Source: Chlamydiales bacterium (GTDB lineage Bacteria; Chlamydiota; Chlamydiia; Chlamydiales; JAACFD01). From it: DNA of 13,225 bases. The DNA is taken from contig JAACFD010000027.1 of assembly GCA_009937555.1 (NCBI GenBank), positions 1 to 13,225 of the forward strand, in the 5' to 3' direction. The position numbers were made by a program, and so were the translations under genes. The notes under the pieces are model-generated. The model was given only the letters and a program-made list of their open reading frames with translations. It ran no database searches and was not told the DNA's origin. Of the stretch, positions 1 through 7,020 are shown one piece after another (the stretch's first letter is position 1; every line of letters starts with the position of its first letter).

Positions 1-390
1 ATACGGTTCTATTAACTCAAGAGAAGTATCTGGGTTTATAGCTAGACCAACTTCACAGTTGCAGGTTCTTATAAATTCTATTGTCTCCATGACATTTTCT
101 GTAGCTTCAAAATGGAAGGTAATAGAGCTTGCTCCTGACTGTACAAACTTTTCTACATAATCATATGGATTATAAATCATAAGATGTACATCAAGAAAGA
201 GTTTAGTATGTCTGCGAATAGCACAAAGAACGGATGGCCCTATAGTGATGTTAGGTACAAAGTGTCCGTCCATAACATCTATGTGTATAGCATCAGCACC
301 GGCCTCCTCTATTCGTTTGACTTCATCTGCTAGTGTTGAAAGATCTGCAGAGATAATAGATGGAGCAATTTCGATAGCGTTTGTTGACAT
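1..390 (-). CDS. rpe: ribulose-phosphate 3-epimerase, N-terminal 130 codons (cut by window edge)
   Basis: Interconverts D-ribulose 5-phosphate and D-xylulose 5-phosphate in the cytosolic non-oxidative pentose phosphate pathway. My translation of the minus strand begins MSTNAIEIAPSIISADLS and contains the family signature HIDVMDGHFVPNITIGP. The TIM-barrel active-site residues expected in this half are present: S11, metal ligands H36 and D38, D41, and H69 in the VHLMI strand. The family is about 210-230 residues, so roughly 60% is visible; the second catalytic Asp and the phosphate-binding loop lie outside the window. The start is the ATG at 388-390 with AAAGG about 5 nt upstream on the coding strand. 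It lies 24 nt after the stop of the 657-residue gene, so it is probably the third gene of that operon. Confidence 0.95.
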   Translation of the reverse strand, partial: MSTNAIEIAPSIISADLSTLADEVKRIEEAGADAIHIDVMDGHFVPNITIGPSVLCAIRRHTKLFLDVHLMIYNPYDYVEKFVQSGASSITFHFEATENVMETIEFIRTCNCEVGLAINPDTSLELIEPY

Positions 391-414
391 ATTTACCTTT
401 TGATATTGTATATT

Positions 415-2388
415 TTAGAATGTTCCAGGAAGTGTTAGATTTGCTTCTTGTATTGAAGACTGAATTAAAGAAATAAATTTCTCTTTTTTTTCTTTATCGT
501 AACAACGGTATACAAAAGCAAGAATATTTCTTTCTTTAACTGACACAAAACTGTGGGCCAAATGAACAGCAGGGATCTCTAAAGTCTTTAACGCGCTCAT
601 GATTCTCTCTCTATCTTCAGCATCCTCTAAAACAATAATGACGTATGCAAAATCTGTATCCAGATTAGTTCGTATCAAGTAAGGGACACTTTCAGCCAGA
701 GAATCATCTAAAGCCTCTAAAAACATTAAAAATAAAATACGCAGAGCTGTTGGTTCTAGTACACTTCTTAAAACATTTGGCTCTATTGAGTAGAAAAAGT
801 TCTCTAACAAGATGTCTTGGTATTGCTTGGTATTTGTTAGTAAACTTTGTAGGGACTCAAAAGCTTCACTCTCTTTTGAAATCATTCCTCCATTATAGTC
901 TCTAAACTCCCCAATAATATTCTTAAGCTCATGAGCAATAACTTGACGGGCTTTGTAAAGGTCAATTGAGTTATCTTCTCTTAAAAAAGAATGCTTTTCT
1001 AGCTTAACAGCAAAAACATGCGCTTCTTTTGGGTACTTCTTCCTTAGGTAACCAACGGTCCGTACTCTGTCTTCAATAAACTCCATAGATGAATCAGCTT
1101 CTTTAAAAAGCTCTTCCATACTTGGAGTATCATTTTTTACTACACGAAGCATTATGATAGTAAAGTTAATGTCTTCATCTGACTGCTTATCAAAGCAAAT
1201 CATAACCTGAGGTAAATCTCTTGTAAAACATAGCTGGTCGCTAAGAGTTACAATATGCCGCATGATTTCTTCTTCATTTCTAGGCATAAACACTGGGTGC
1301 ATCAAGTGCTCTACTCTTCCCTTGAGCTCAACAGCTAGCTTTTCTTTAAGTTCGCGTATTTCATCTAGTGAGAAGTATTCACCACTTGTCTTTTCAAACT
1401 CCGCATAAACAGTAACTAAAGGAGGAGATTTAGATACATTTGACAGATAAGAACCTTCAACAATTTTAACATCAGGGAAAAAGGTAGATACTCCTTTTAG
1501 CAAATGACGCTCTTCAAAAATTTCGTTATCGCGAATTAGGTTTATACAAACTAAAATACCTAGAACTTTCTTTTTTTTACGGTTTTTAAAATTCAGGGTA
1601 GCGTTAAACAGTTTAGTAAAGACATGTCTTTTATCTGGAAAAGATTCTAATGCTAACATCAAAGAACGCTTCAAGAGGTACTGTACATATATAATACGAC
1701 TCATATGACGGTAATCACGGATATCTTTAAAATCTTGCCCGCAGGTTACAAGAAAATGCTGCATATTGGTTAAAGTATCGTAGTTAAACTCATCAGGCCT
1801 TCTTTTAAGTAGAGTCACGATATTTTCTTGAATTAATGCTGTCTTTTCATCGCTAGAGAAGCCTTTAACTTCAAGAATTCTACTAGCATGATATGGAGAT
1901 GTCACCCCTAGCTGAACTTCTTTTTCTACCATTTTCAGGTTCTTCTCAATAGCATAAAGATCTTGATCTTTTTCTACTCTTAAACTAATCAACGCAGCAG
2001 TATAAACATCATCTCCAAGCTGAGGTAAGAGAAAGTCTACCCCACAAAAGGCATCGACATTAAAAAACTTACCAGGTACTAGCCAACGGCTCAATAGCTC
2101 ATAAAAATATTTCCCAGCGTTTAGTCGATGCTTAGTTAATAAGAAAAAAGAAAGGCTGAAAGGTACTTGGCCAAGCTCAGAGTGAGTGAATAGTGGGAGC
2201 AGAGCGTGAAAACGCTTTTTTTGCGCTTGAAATTTTCTAAAACTATCAGCTTTTTCAAATACAAAGTTCTTCGGCAAGAGCTTTGACATGATATACTTAA
2301 CCAAAAGGCTATAATGTTCATTATCACCTGCTTGACCATTTAGATCTGCTAATGGTTTTACTTCAGGTAAATTAATTTCTTTTCTCAT
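415..2388 (-). CDS. conserved-looking protein of unknown function, 657 aa
   Basis: I do not recognise this protein and assign no function. It is a long intact frame with no signal peptide and no convincing transmembrane segment, so probably cytosolic. Residues 1-260 look mostly helical, with many aromatic and basic residues. A lysine/arginine cluster (about 268-274) precedes a hydrophobic strand (VLGILVCINLI, 275-285). From there to about 640 the pattern suggests alternating strands and helices, including possible strand pairs near 323-332 and 393-416. The C-terminal part, about 579-640, reads as strand (YVIIVLED), helix (RERIMSALKTL), then two strands (HSFVSV, ILAFVYRCY), which resembles an ACT-like arrangement; this is only inferred from pattern. 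The ATG overlaps the upstream kinase stop as ATGA, with GAGGG about 12 nt before it, suggesting translational coupling. rpe follows 24 nt after the stop. Confidence 0.85.
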   Translation of the reverse strand: MRKEINLPEVKPLADLNGQAGDNEHYSLLVKYIMSKLLPKNFVFEKADSFRKFQAQKKRFHALLPLFTHSELGQVPFSLSFFLLTKHRLNAGKYFYELLSRWLVPGKFFNVDAFCGVDFLLPQLGDDVYTAALISLRVEKDQDLYAIEKNLKMVEKEVQLGVTSPYHASRILEVKGFSSDEKTALIQENIVTLLKRRPDEFNYDTLTNMQHFLVTCGQDFKDIRDYRHMSRIIYVQYLLKRSLMLALESFPDKRHVFTKLFNATLNFKNRKKKKVLGILVCINLIRDNEIFEERHLLKGVSTFFPDVKIVEGSYLSNVSKSPPLVTVYAEFEKTSGEYFSLDEIRELKEKLAVELKGRVEHLMHPVFMPRNEEEIMRHIVTLSDQLCFTRDLPQVMICFDKQSDEDINFTIIMLRVVKNDTPSMEELFKEADSSMEFIEDRVRTVGYLRKKYPKEAHVFAVKLEKHSFLREDNSIDLYKARQVIAHELKNIIGEFRDYNGGMISKESEAFESLQSLLTNTKQYQDILLENFFYSIEPNVLRSVLEPTALRILFLMFLEALDDSLAESVPYLIRTNLDTDFAYVIIVLEDAEDRERIMSALKTLEIPAVHLAHSFVSVKERNILAFVYRCYDKEKKEKFISLIQSSIQEANLTLPGTF

Positions 2389-3173
2389 AAACAGGCTTTT
2401 CCCTCTAACTCATAAAGTCGCTGACAACTTTTTGTCTGCTGTTTTTCCCCTATCCAAGTTTCTTTTCCTTTAGAAAGAAAAGACATTACCTTTAATGGCA
2501 ATAAGTTTTTTTGAGCTAACATAAGACTTCGCCTATGCAGCACTCCATTCTCCTCTTTTACCAAACTTAAAGCTTCATCATACCCCATGCTAGGAATGTG
2601 TTTTGCCTTAAGGTCTTTTTTAGGATCAGTATTATACACTCCCGGCACATCTTTGTAAAACTCTACAACATCAGCATCTAGCGCAACCCCAAGGGCAACA
2701 GCTGTAGTGTCTGACCCGCCTCTACCTAATGTAGTGATCTCCTTTTGCATACTAACCCCTTGAAAACCAGCTACTATCGCTATAGCCCCAGAGTCTAAAC
2801 ACGCCTCTATTCTTGAAGGCCTCACATCAACTATATTCGCTTGATTATGCTCTATATCAGTAATAATTCCCGATTGACTTCCTGTAAAACTAAAGGCTTT
2901 GAGACCCACTTTATCTAGAGCCATAGCTAGAAGAGATATGCTTACTCGCTCACCTACAGAAACAAGCATATCCAATTCTCTCTTAGGGGGTTGATCATTT
3001 ACAGTCATAGCTAACTCCAACAAACGGTCTGTCATTTTAGCCATGGCTGAAACTACTACTACTAGCCTTGGATAAAGCTTTGCTTTTTCAGATATAATAC
3101 CTGCAATCTTCTGAAAGCTTTCAGGCTGCGCTACAGCTGCTCCGCCAAATTTTAGTACAATACATTGGGTCAT
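2385..3173 (-). CDS. lysC: aspartate kinase, catalytic domain only (no ACT domains)
   Basis: Amino-acid kinase fold; predicted to phosphorylate L-aspartate with ATP, the first step towards lysine/meso-diaminopimelate, threonine and methionine. Visible motifs are KFGG (8-11), VSAMAKMTD (41-49), VGERVS (73-78), AGFQG (135-139) and TLGRGGSDTTAVAL (148-161). Residues matching the aspartate site of known aspartokinases are all present: S42, T48, E75, R151, S154 and D155. Two things are odd. The usual KFGGTS reads KFGGAA, and the protein stops at 262 residues just after the kinase domain, whereas ordinary LysC enzymes are 400-450 residues with two C-terminal ACT domains that bind feedback inhibitors. 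The stop overlaps the next gene as ATGA, with no stray ACT-coding frame after it, so this is not a simple recent frameshift. A full-length lysC may exist elsewhere. No clear Shine-Dalgarno precedes the ATG. Confidence 0.85.
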   Translation of the reverse strand: MTQCIVLKFGGAAVAQPESFQKIAGIISEKAKLYPRLVVVVSAMAKMTDRLLELAMTVNDQPPKRELDMLVSVGERVSISLLAMALDKVGLKAFSFTGSQSGIITDIEHNQANIVDVRPSRIEACLDSGAIAIVAGFQGVSMQKEITTLGRGGSDTTAVALGVALDADVVEFYKDVPGVYNTDPKKDLKAKHIPSMGYDEALSLVKEENGVLHRRSLMLAQKNLLPLKVMSFLSKGKETWIGEKQQTKSCQRLYELEGKACL

Positions 3174-3210
3174 TTTATTTACCAGTTACTGCTAAGTAGG
3201 AAAAGCTTAA

Positions 3211-3216
3211 ATTATA
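3211..3216 (-). promoter_or_regulatory. candidate -10 box for the aspartate kinase operon
   Basis: Reading the minus strand, TATAAT lies about 37 nt upstream of the kinase ATG, giving a leader of about 30 nt. No good -35 is visible at 16-18 nt, so this rests on the -10 match and position alone. Confidence 0.35.
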
Positions 3217-3271
3217 GCGATATTTTCTACAAGCTATAGAGAGAGGATTAGCAAACTTGGTAGGAAATTCT

Positions 3272-3280
3272 TGATATAAT
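3272..3280 (+). promoter_or_regulatory. queD: candidate extended -10 promoter for queD
   Basis: TGATATAAT is an extended -10 element (TGnTATAAT) with a consensus hexamer at 3275-3280. No -35 is seen at the normal spacing, which extended -10 promoters tolerate. Transcription would begin near 3287, leaving a leader of about 37 nt with AAGGA at 3313-3317, 6 nt before the queD ATG. It lies back to back with the minus-strand candidate at 3211-3216. Confidence 0.5.
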
Positions 3281-3323
3281 CCTTTGCAAGCATTAAATTT
3301 TATACCTTAAAAAAGGACAAAAG

Positions 3324-3692
3324 ATGTTTATTATCAAAAAGAAATTTAAATTTGAAGCGGGACACCAGCTAACTTACCATGAGGGTAAATGCTCTTCACC
3401 TCATGGCCACTCTTATGAAATAGAGGTAGTTCTTCGAGACAGTGAGCTAAAAAAAAGCGGTCCTGAAAAAAATATGGTTCTAGATTTCTACCACATATCC
3501 AAAGCCGTAAGACCATTAATAGAAAGCCACTTAGATCACAAATGGTTAAATGACACTCTTGAAACAGACTCCCCTACAGCAGAGTTCATAGCCCATTGGA
3601 TTTTTCATCAACTAAAACCTCAACTACCGCTGTTATATAAGGTTAGTGTTTGGGAGACTCAAACTAGTAAAGTTAGCTACACTGAAAGCTAG
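3324..3692 (+). CDS. queD: 6-carboxytetrahydropterin synthase (QueD / PTPS family)
   Basis: Predicted to convert 7,8-dihydroneopterin triphosphate to 6-carboxy-5,6,7,8-tetrahydropterin, an early step in making the queuosine precursor preQ0. At 122 residues it matches bacterial QueD (about 120). The active site is complete: zinc ligands H14, H27 and H29 (FEAGH and PHGH), nucleophile C23 in the Cys-x3-HGH spacing typical of QueD, the D71-H72 pair in LDHKWLN, PTAEFIAHWIF (84-94), and E111 in the VWETQTS segment that holds the pterin. It stands alone, with no queC, queE, queF or folE beside it. It has its own promoter candidate and no T-rich terminator before rpsA, so some read-through is possible. 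A eukaryotic-type 6-pyruvoyl-tetrahydropterin synthase is less likely given the length and the Cys-His spacing. Confidence 0.93.
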   Translation: MFIIKKKFKFEAGHQLTYHEGKCSSPHGHSYEIEVVLRDSELKKSGPEKNMVLDFYHISKAVRPLIESHLDHKWLNDTLETDSPTAEFIAHWIFHQLKPQLPLLYKVSVWETQTSKVSYTES

Positions 3693-3730
3693 ATTTCAAA
3701 TTTTAGTTTTACAGCTCAAAGGGGTTAAAA

Positions 3731-3751
3731 TTAAGATTGCCTTAATCTTAA
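3731..3751. repeat. perfect inverted repeat (8-bp arms, 5-nt spacer) over the rpsA -35 region
   Basis: TTAAGATT, five bases, then AATCTTAA. The right arm overlaps the -35/spacer region of the rpsA promoter candidate. No T-run follows, so it is not an ordinary terminator for queD. The symmetry suits binding by a dimeric protein (operator), but no regulator is identifiable here. Confidence 0.5.
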
Positions 3752-3765
3752 CCTCCTGATACAAT
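3737..3765 (+). promoter_or_regulatory. rpsA: candidate sigma70-type promoter of rpsA
   Basis: TTGCCT at 3737-3742, a 17-nt spacer, and TACAAT at 3760-3765. Initiation would fall near 3772 and give a leader of about 30 nt containing AGGAG (3787-3791). The -10 box covers the upstream in-frame ATG at 3764, which argues against that ATG as the start. Confidence 0.55.
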
Positions 3766-3802
3766 GCCTTTTCTAGTTAAAAATTTAGGAGAAAACTTTA
3801 CA

Positions 3803-5530
3803 ATGTCAAACAACTCAGAATATACATGGAACGACCTTAACCTTTTAGATGACGTAGACTTCGATCAAAACGAAGCTAACGAATTTAAAAATTTATTAGG
3901 TGGGAAGCCAGACGCTACTAGTGCAGAACAGCGCTCAGCAATGCTTCCAGGTACAATTTTATCAGGTAAAATCGTAGAAATCAGCAAAGACTTCGTTGTC
4001 GTAGATGTTGGTTTAAAATCTGAAGGACTAGTACCTATTCAAGAGTTTAGAAACCCAGAAGAACTTGTCTTAGGCAACTCAATCGAAGTTTTACTGGACT
4101 ACCCAGAAGATGAAGACGGACAGGTTGTACTTTCAAAAGAAAAAGCAGATCGTGAAAAGCAGTGGAAATTCATCCTTGAAAACTGTGAAGAAGGTTCTAT
4201 TGTTAACGGTACTGTCTTAAGGAAAGTAAAAGGTGGTCTAATGGTTGACATTGGTATGGAAGCTTTCCTACCAGGTTCTCAAGTTGACAATAAACGCATC
4301 AAAAACCTTGATGATTACTTAAATCAAACTTTTGAATTCAAAATTCTTAAGATTAATATCGAAAGAAAGAATGTTGTTGTATCTAGAAGAGAATTACTTG
4401 AAGCAGAAAGAATTTCTAAGAAAGCTGAACTACTTGAAACCATTAAAATTGGCGATGTAAGAAAAGGTACAGTTAAAAACATCACTGATTTTGGTGTTTT
4501 CTTAGACCTCGACGGTATTGACGGTCTACTACACATTACAGACATGACTTGGAAGCGTATTAAGCACCCATCAGAAATGGTTGAGCTTAGCCAAGAACTA
4601 GAAGTTATGATCTTAAGTATTGATAAAGAAAAAGGTCGCGTAGCTCTAGGACTTAAGCAAAAAGAAAACAATCCTTGGTTAGAAATTGAGCAAAAATACC
4701 CTGTTGGCACACGTGTTAAAGGACGTATTGTTAATTTACTACCTTACGGAGCATTTATTGAAATCGAAGAAGGTATTGAAGGACTTATCCACGTTTCAGA
4801 AATGTCATGGGTGAAGAATATTACTGATCCTAGTGAAGTTGTTAACAAAGGCGACATGGTTGAAGCAATTGTTCTTTCTATCCAAAAAGAAGAAGGGAAA
4901 ATTTCTTTAGGTATTAAGCAGACTGAAAGAAATCCTTGGGATGATGTAGAAGATAAATACCCTGTTGATAAGAATGTTGAAGTTGAGATTCGTTGCTTAA
5001 CTAACTACGGTGCATTTGTTGAGCTAGAGCCAGGTATTGACGGCCTTATCCACATTTCAGATTTAAGCTGGACTACAAAAGTATCTCACCCTTCTGAAGT
5101 ACTGAAGAAAGGTGACAAAGTTCAAGCAACTATTCTGTCAGTAGATAAAGAAAGCAAGAAAATCACACTAGGCATCAAGCAACTAAGTGACAACCCTTGG
5201 GATTCTATTGAAAAAACCATGCCTGTAGGTTCTCTAGTTAGCGGAACAGTAACTAAAATTGCTGCTTTCGGAGCTTTTGTTGAACTAAGTAACGGTATTG
5301 AAGCTTTAATTCATGTTACAGAGCTTTCAGATCAAACTTTTGGAAAAGTTGAAGATGTAGTGAATAAGGGTGACGAAGTAACAGCAAAAGTTGTTAAACT
5401 TGACCCTGACCACAAGAAGATTGCTCTATCTATCAAAGAACACCTAATTGAAAAAAATCAGGTGAACAGAGATGATATCGTAACTGAAGAGCAAGAAGCT
5501 CAGAAAGAAGAAAATAAGGAAGAAGAGTAA
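3803..5530 (+). CDS. rpsA: 30S ribosomal protein S1
   Basis: Binds mRNA on the 30S subunit and assists initiation. Six S1 (OB-fold) domains are readable, beginning near residues 47, 132, 217, 299, 386 and 473 of the 575-residue product. The last four carry the classic pattern YGAF(V/I)E followed by GL(I/L)H, while the first two are divergent, as expected for the ribosome-anchoring domains. A highly acidic tail (about 548-575, rich in E and K) ends the protein. The size is close to chlamydial S1 (about 570). I start at ATG 3803, giving MSNNSEYTW, because AGGAG lies 11 nt upstream and the earlier in-frame ATG at 3764 sits inside the -10 box with no ribosome-binding site. It is followed by a strong terminator, so it is largely a separate transcription unit from nusA. 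Confidence 0.95.
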   Translation: MSNNSEYTWNDLNLLDDVDFDQNEANEFKNLLGGKPDATSAEQRSAMLPGTILSGKIVEISKDFVVVDVGLKSEGLVPIQEFRNPEELVLGNSIEVLLDYPEDEDGQVVLSKEKADREKQWKFILENCEEGSIVNGTVLRKVKGGLMVDIGMEAFLPGSQVDNKRIKNLDDYLNQTFEFKILKINIERKNVVVSRRELLEAERISKKAELLETIKIGDVRKGTVKNITDFGVFLDLDGIDGLLHITDMTWKRIKHPSEMVELSQELEVMILSIDKEKGRVALGLKQKENNPWLEIEQKYPVGTRVKGRIVNLLPYGAFIEIEEGIEGLIHVSEMSWVKNITDPSEVVNKGDMVEAIVLSIQKEEGKISLGIKQTERNPWDDVEDKYPVDKNVEVEIRCLTNYGAFVELEPGIDGLIHISDLSWTTKVSHPSEVLKKGDKVQATILSVDKESKKITLGIKQLSDNPWDSIEKTMPVGSLVSGTVTKIAAFGAFVELSNGIEALIHVTELSDQTFGKVEDVVNKGDEVTAKVVKLDPDHKKIALSIKEHLIEKNQVNRDDIVTEEQEAQKEENKEEE

Positions 5531-5555
5531 ACTTTTTTCTTGAATTAGTGTATCT

Positions 5556-5594
5556 TCCCTAAATCCCTTTTAAAGGGGTTTAGGGATTTTTTTT
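5556..5594 (+). terminator. intrinsic terminator after rpsA
   Basis: Arms CCCTAAATCCC (5557-5567) and GGGGTTTAGGG (5575-5585) pair over 11 bp with a single wobble; a 7-nt loop separates them and eight Ts follow at 5587-5594. It lies 26 nt after the rpsA stop, a textbook rho-independent terminator. Confidence 0.93.
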
Positions 5595-5649
5595 AAATAA
5601 CAGCTTATTTTTAGCTACTAATAAATTTAAGCTAACGAAAAAAAACTTA

Positions 5650-5678
5650 TTATATTACAATAATAACTTATCTATAAA
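5650..5678 (+). promoter_or_regulatory. nusA: weak promoter candidate for the nusA operon
   Basis: The 139 nt between the rpsA terminator and nusA are very A+T-rich and hold no gene. The best promoter match is TTATAT (5650-5655), a 17-nt spacer and TATAAA (5673-5678), giving a leader of about 50 nt. The -35 is poor. A promoter must lie somewhere here because the upstream terminator is strong, but its exact position is uncertain. Confidence 0.3.
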
Positions 5679-5733
5679 ATGCTTAAGTTCGTTTTTGAAT
5701 GAGTATTTTAACCTAAGTAAAAAGGCTTTTGCT

Positions 5734-7017
5734 ATGAACAAAGACTTAATCGCAATTTTTGAATATCTAGAAAGAGAAAAGGGTATCAAAAGAGATGTTG
5801 TTACTACAGCTATTGAAGATGCACTACACGCAGCTGCAAAAAAAAGCGTGCAGGATATACCTAATATCCGCATCAACATAGACCCGAAAACCGCCAATAT
5901 TGATGTTCTTTGCGAAAAAGTCATTGTTAAAGAAGTAGAAGACCCTACTGTTGAAGTTTCGATAGAAGAAGCTCAAGAGTTAGATCCCGACTGTGAAGAA
6001 GGGCAATATATTGATATTGTAGTAACACCAAAAGACTTTGGAAGAATAGCAGCCCAAACCGCTCGTCAAATTATTACACAAAAGCTAAGAGGCGCTGAAA
6101 AAGACGTTATTTATGAAGAGTACAGGCACCGTGTGAATGAGATTATCTCAGGTACTGTAAAGCGCTTTGTTAGAGGCAGCAACATTATCATTGACTTAGG
6201 AAAAGTAGAAGCTATTTTACCTTCAAGAAACTACCCTAGGTCTGAGCACTATCGTGTTGGCGATAAACTACAAGCGATCTTACTTGAAGTACGAGAAACT
6301 GAAAATGGTGGTGCAGAAGTTGTCCTTAGCCGTTCTCACCCTGAATTTGTTAAGCAACTCTTTATTTTAGAAGTACCTGAGCTTTCAGACGGCACTATCA
6401 CAGTCGAGCGTATTGTTAGAGAAGCTGGTTATCGCACTAAGTTAACAGTAAATAGCTCTGACGAAAGAGTGGACCCTGTAGGCGCATGTGTAGGTATGCG
6501 TGGAAGTAGAGTTAAAAATGTAGTCAGAGAACTAAATAACGAAAAAATTGACATCGTTCCTCATACCAATGACCCTATTGAACTTCTACAAGCTATACTG
6601 GCTCCGATCGAGATTAATAAATATAGCGTCGCTGAAAATGAAGATGGTGACATGCTAATTAGTATTGTAGTGGAAGATGAAGACTTCCCTACTGTTATTG
6701 GAAAGCGCGGCTTAAATGCTCGTCTCAACGCTTCTCTTATTGGAGCTGAGCTTGATATTCAAAAAGCAACAGATTTCAAGAGAAGAAAAGAAATCCAACG
6801 TATTCAGCTTGCTGAATCTGAGGATCCTTCTCTAGATGAGCCACTAACAGATCTAGGTTATATGAATAAACTAATCATAGAGAACCTAGTAGAAGCAGGC
6901 TACGATACCTATAGAAAACTTTTGCAAGCAGAAGTAACTGAACTAAGTAACGTTCCTGGAGTTAGTCTAGAACTTGCTGATCAAATTCTAGATCAAATTA
7001 CAAAAGAAAGGGTGTAA
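5734..7017 (+). CDS. nusA: transcription termination/antitermination factor NusA
   Basis: Binds RNA polymerase and nascent RNA to modulate pausing, termination and antitermination. The order in the 427-residue product is the N-terminal RNAP-binding domain (1 to about 128, starting MNKDLIAIFEYLEREKG), an S1 domain (about 130-200), KH1 with GMRG (254-257), KH2 with GKRG (323-326), and a single helix-hairpin-helix-type repeat at the C-terminus (about 372-427). E. coli NusA (495 aa) has two such repeats; the shorter form fits Chlamydiae. The ATG at 5734 was chosen because AAAGG (5721-5725) lies 8 nt upstream and the product then begins as NusA proteins do. A possible TTG start at 5695 has no ribosome-binding site and adds 13 residues unlike the family. 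The rimP gene usually found upstream is absent. infB follows after 3 nt. Confidence 0.96.
   Translation: MNKDLIAIFEYLEREKGIKRDVVTTAIEDALHAAAKKSVQDIPNIRINIDPKTANIDVLCEKVIVKEVEDPTVEVSIEEAQELDPDCEEGQYIDIVVTPKDFGRIAAQTARQIITQKLRGAEKDVIYEEYRHRVNEIISGTVKRFVRGSNIIIDLGKVEAILPSRNYPRSEHYRVGDKLQAILLEVRETENGGAEVVLSRSHPEFVKQLFILEVPELSDGTITVERIVREAGYRTKLTVNSSDERVDPVGACVGMRGSRVKNVVRELNNEKIDIVPHTNDPIELLQAILAPIEINKYSVAENEDGDMLISIVVEDEDFPTVIGKRGLNARLNASLIGAELDIQKATDFKRRKEIQRIQLAESEDPSLDEPLTDLGYMNKLIIENLVEAGYDTYRKLLQAEVTELSNVPGVSLELADQILDQITKERV
7007..7012 (+). promoter_or_regulatory. infB: ribosome-binding site that sets the infB TTG start
   Basis: AAAGGG lies inside the last codons of nusA, 8 nt before TTG at 7021. 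No nearby ATG has comparable support, so the TTG is the start and infB translation is probably coupled to nusA termination. Confidence 0.75.
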
Positions 7018-7020
7018 ACT

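Noticed and set aside
3753..3791. CTCCT (3753-3757) could pair with the rpsA Shine-Dalgarno AGGAG (3787-3791) as a translational switch.
   Set aside because: CTCCT lies upstream of the predicted transcription start (about 3772), so it would not be in the main rpsA mRNA; it could matter only in queD read-through transcripts.
4324..4710. Minus-strand open frame inside rpsA (128 codons).
   Set aside because: Shadow of the S1-domain codons, with no ribosome-binding site and no recognisable protein.
5655..5924. Minus-strand open frame crossing the nusA start (89 codons).
   Set aside because: It covers the nusA leader and N-terminus and resembles no known protein; probably chance in A+T-rich DNA.
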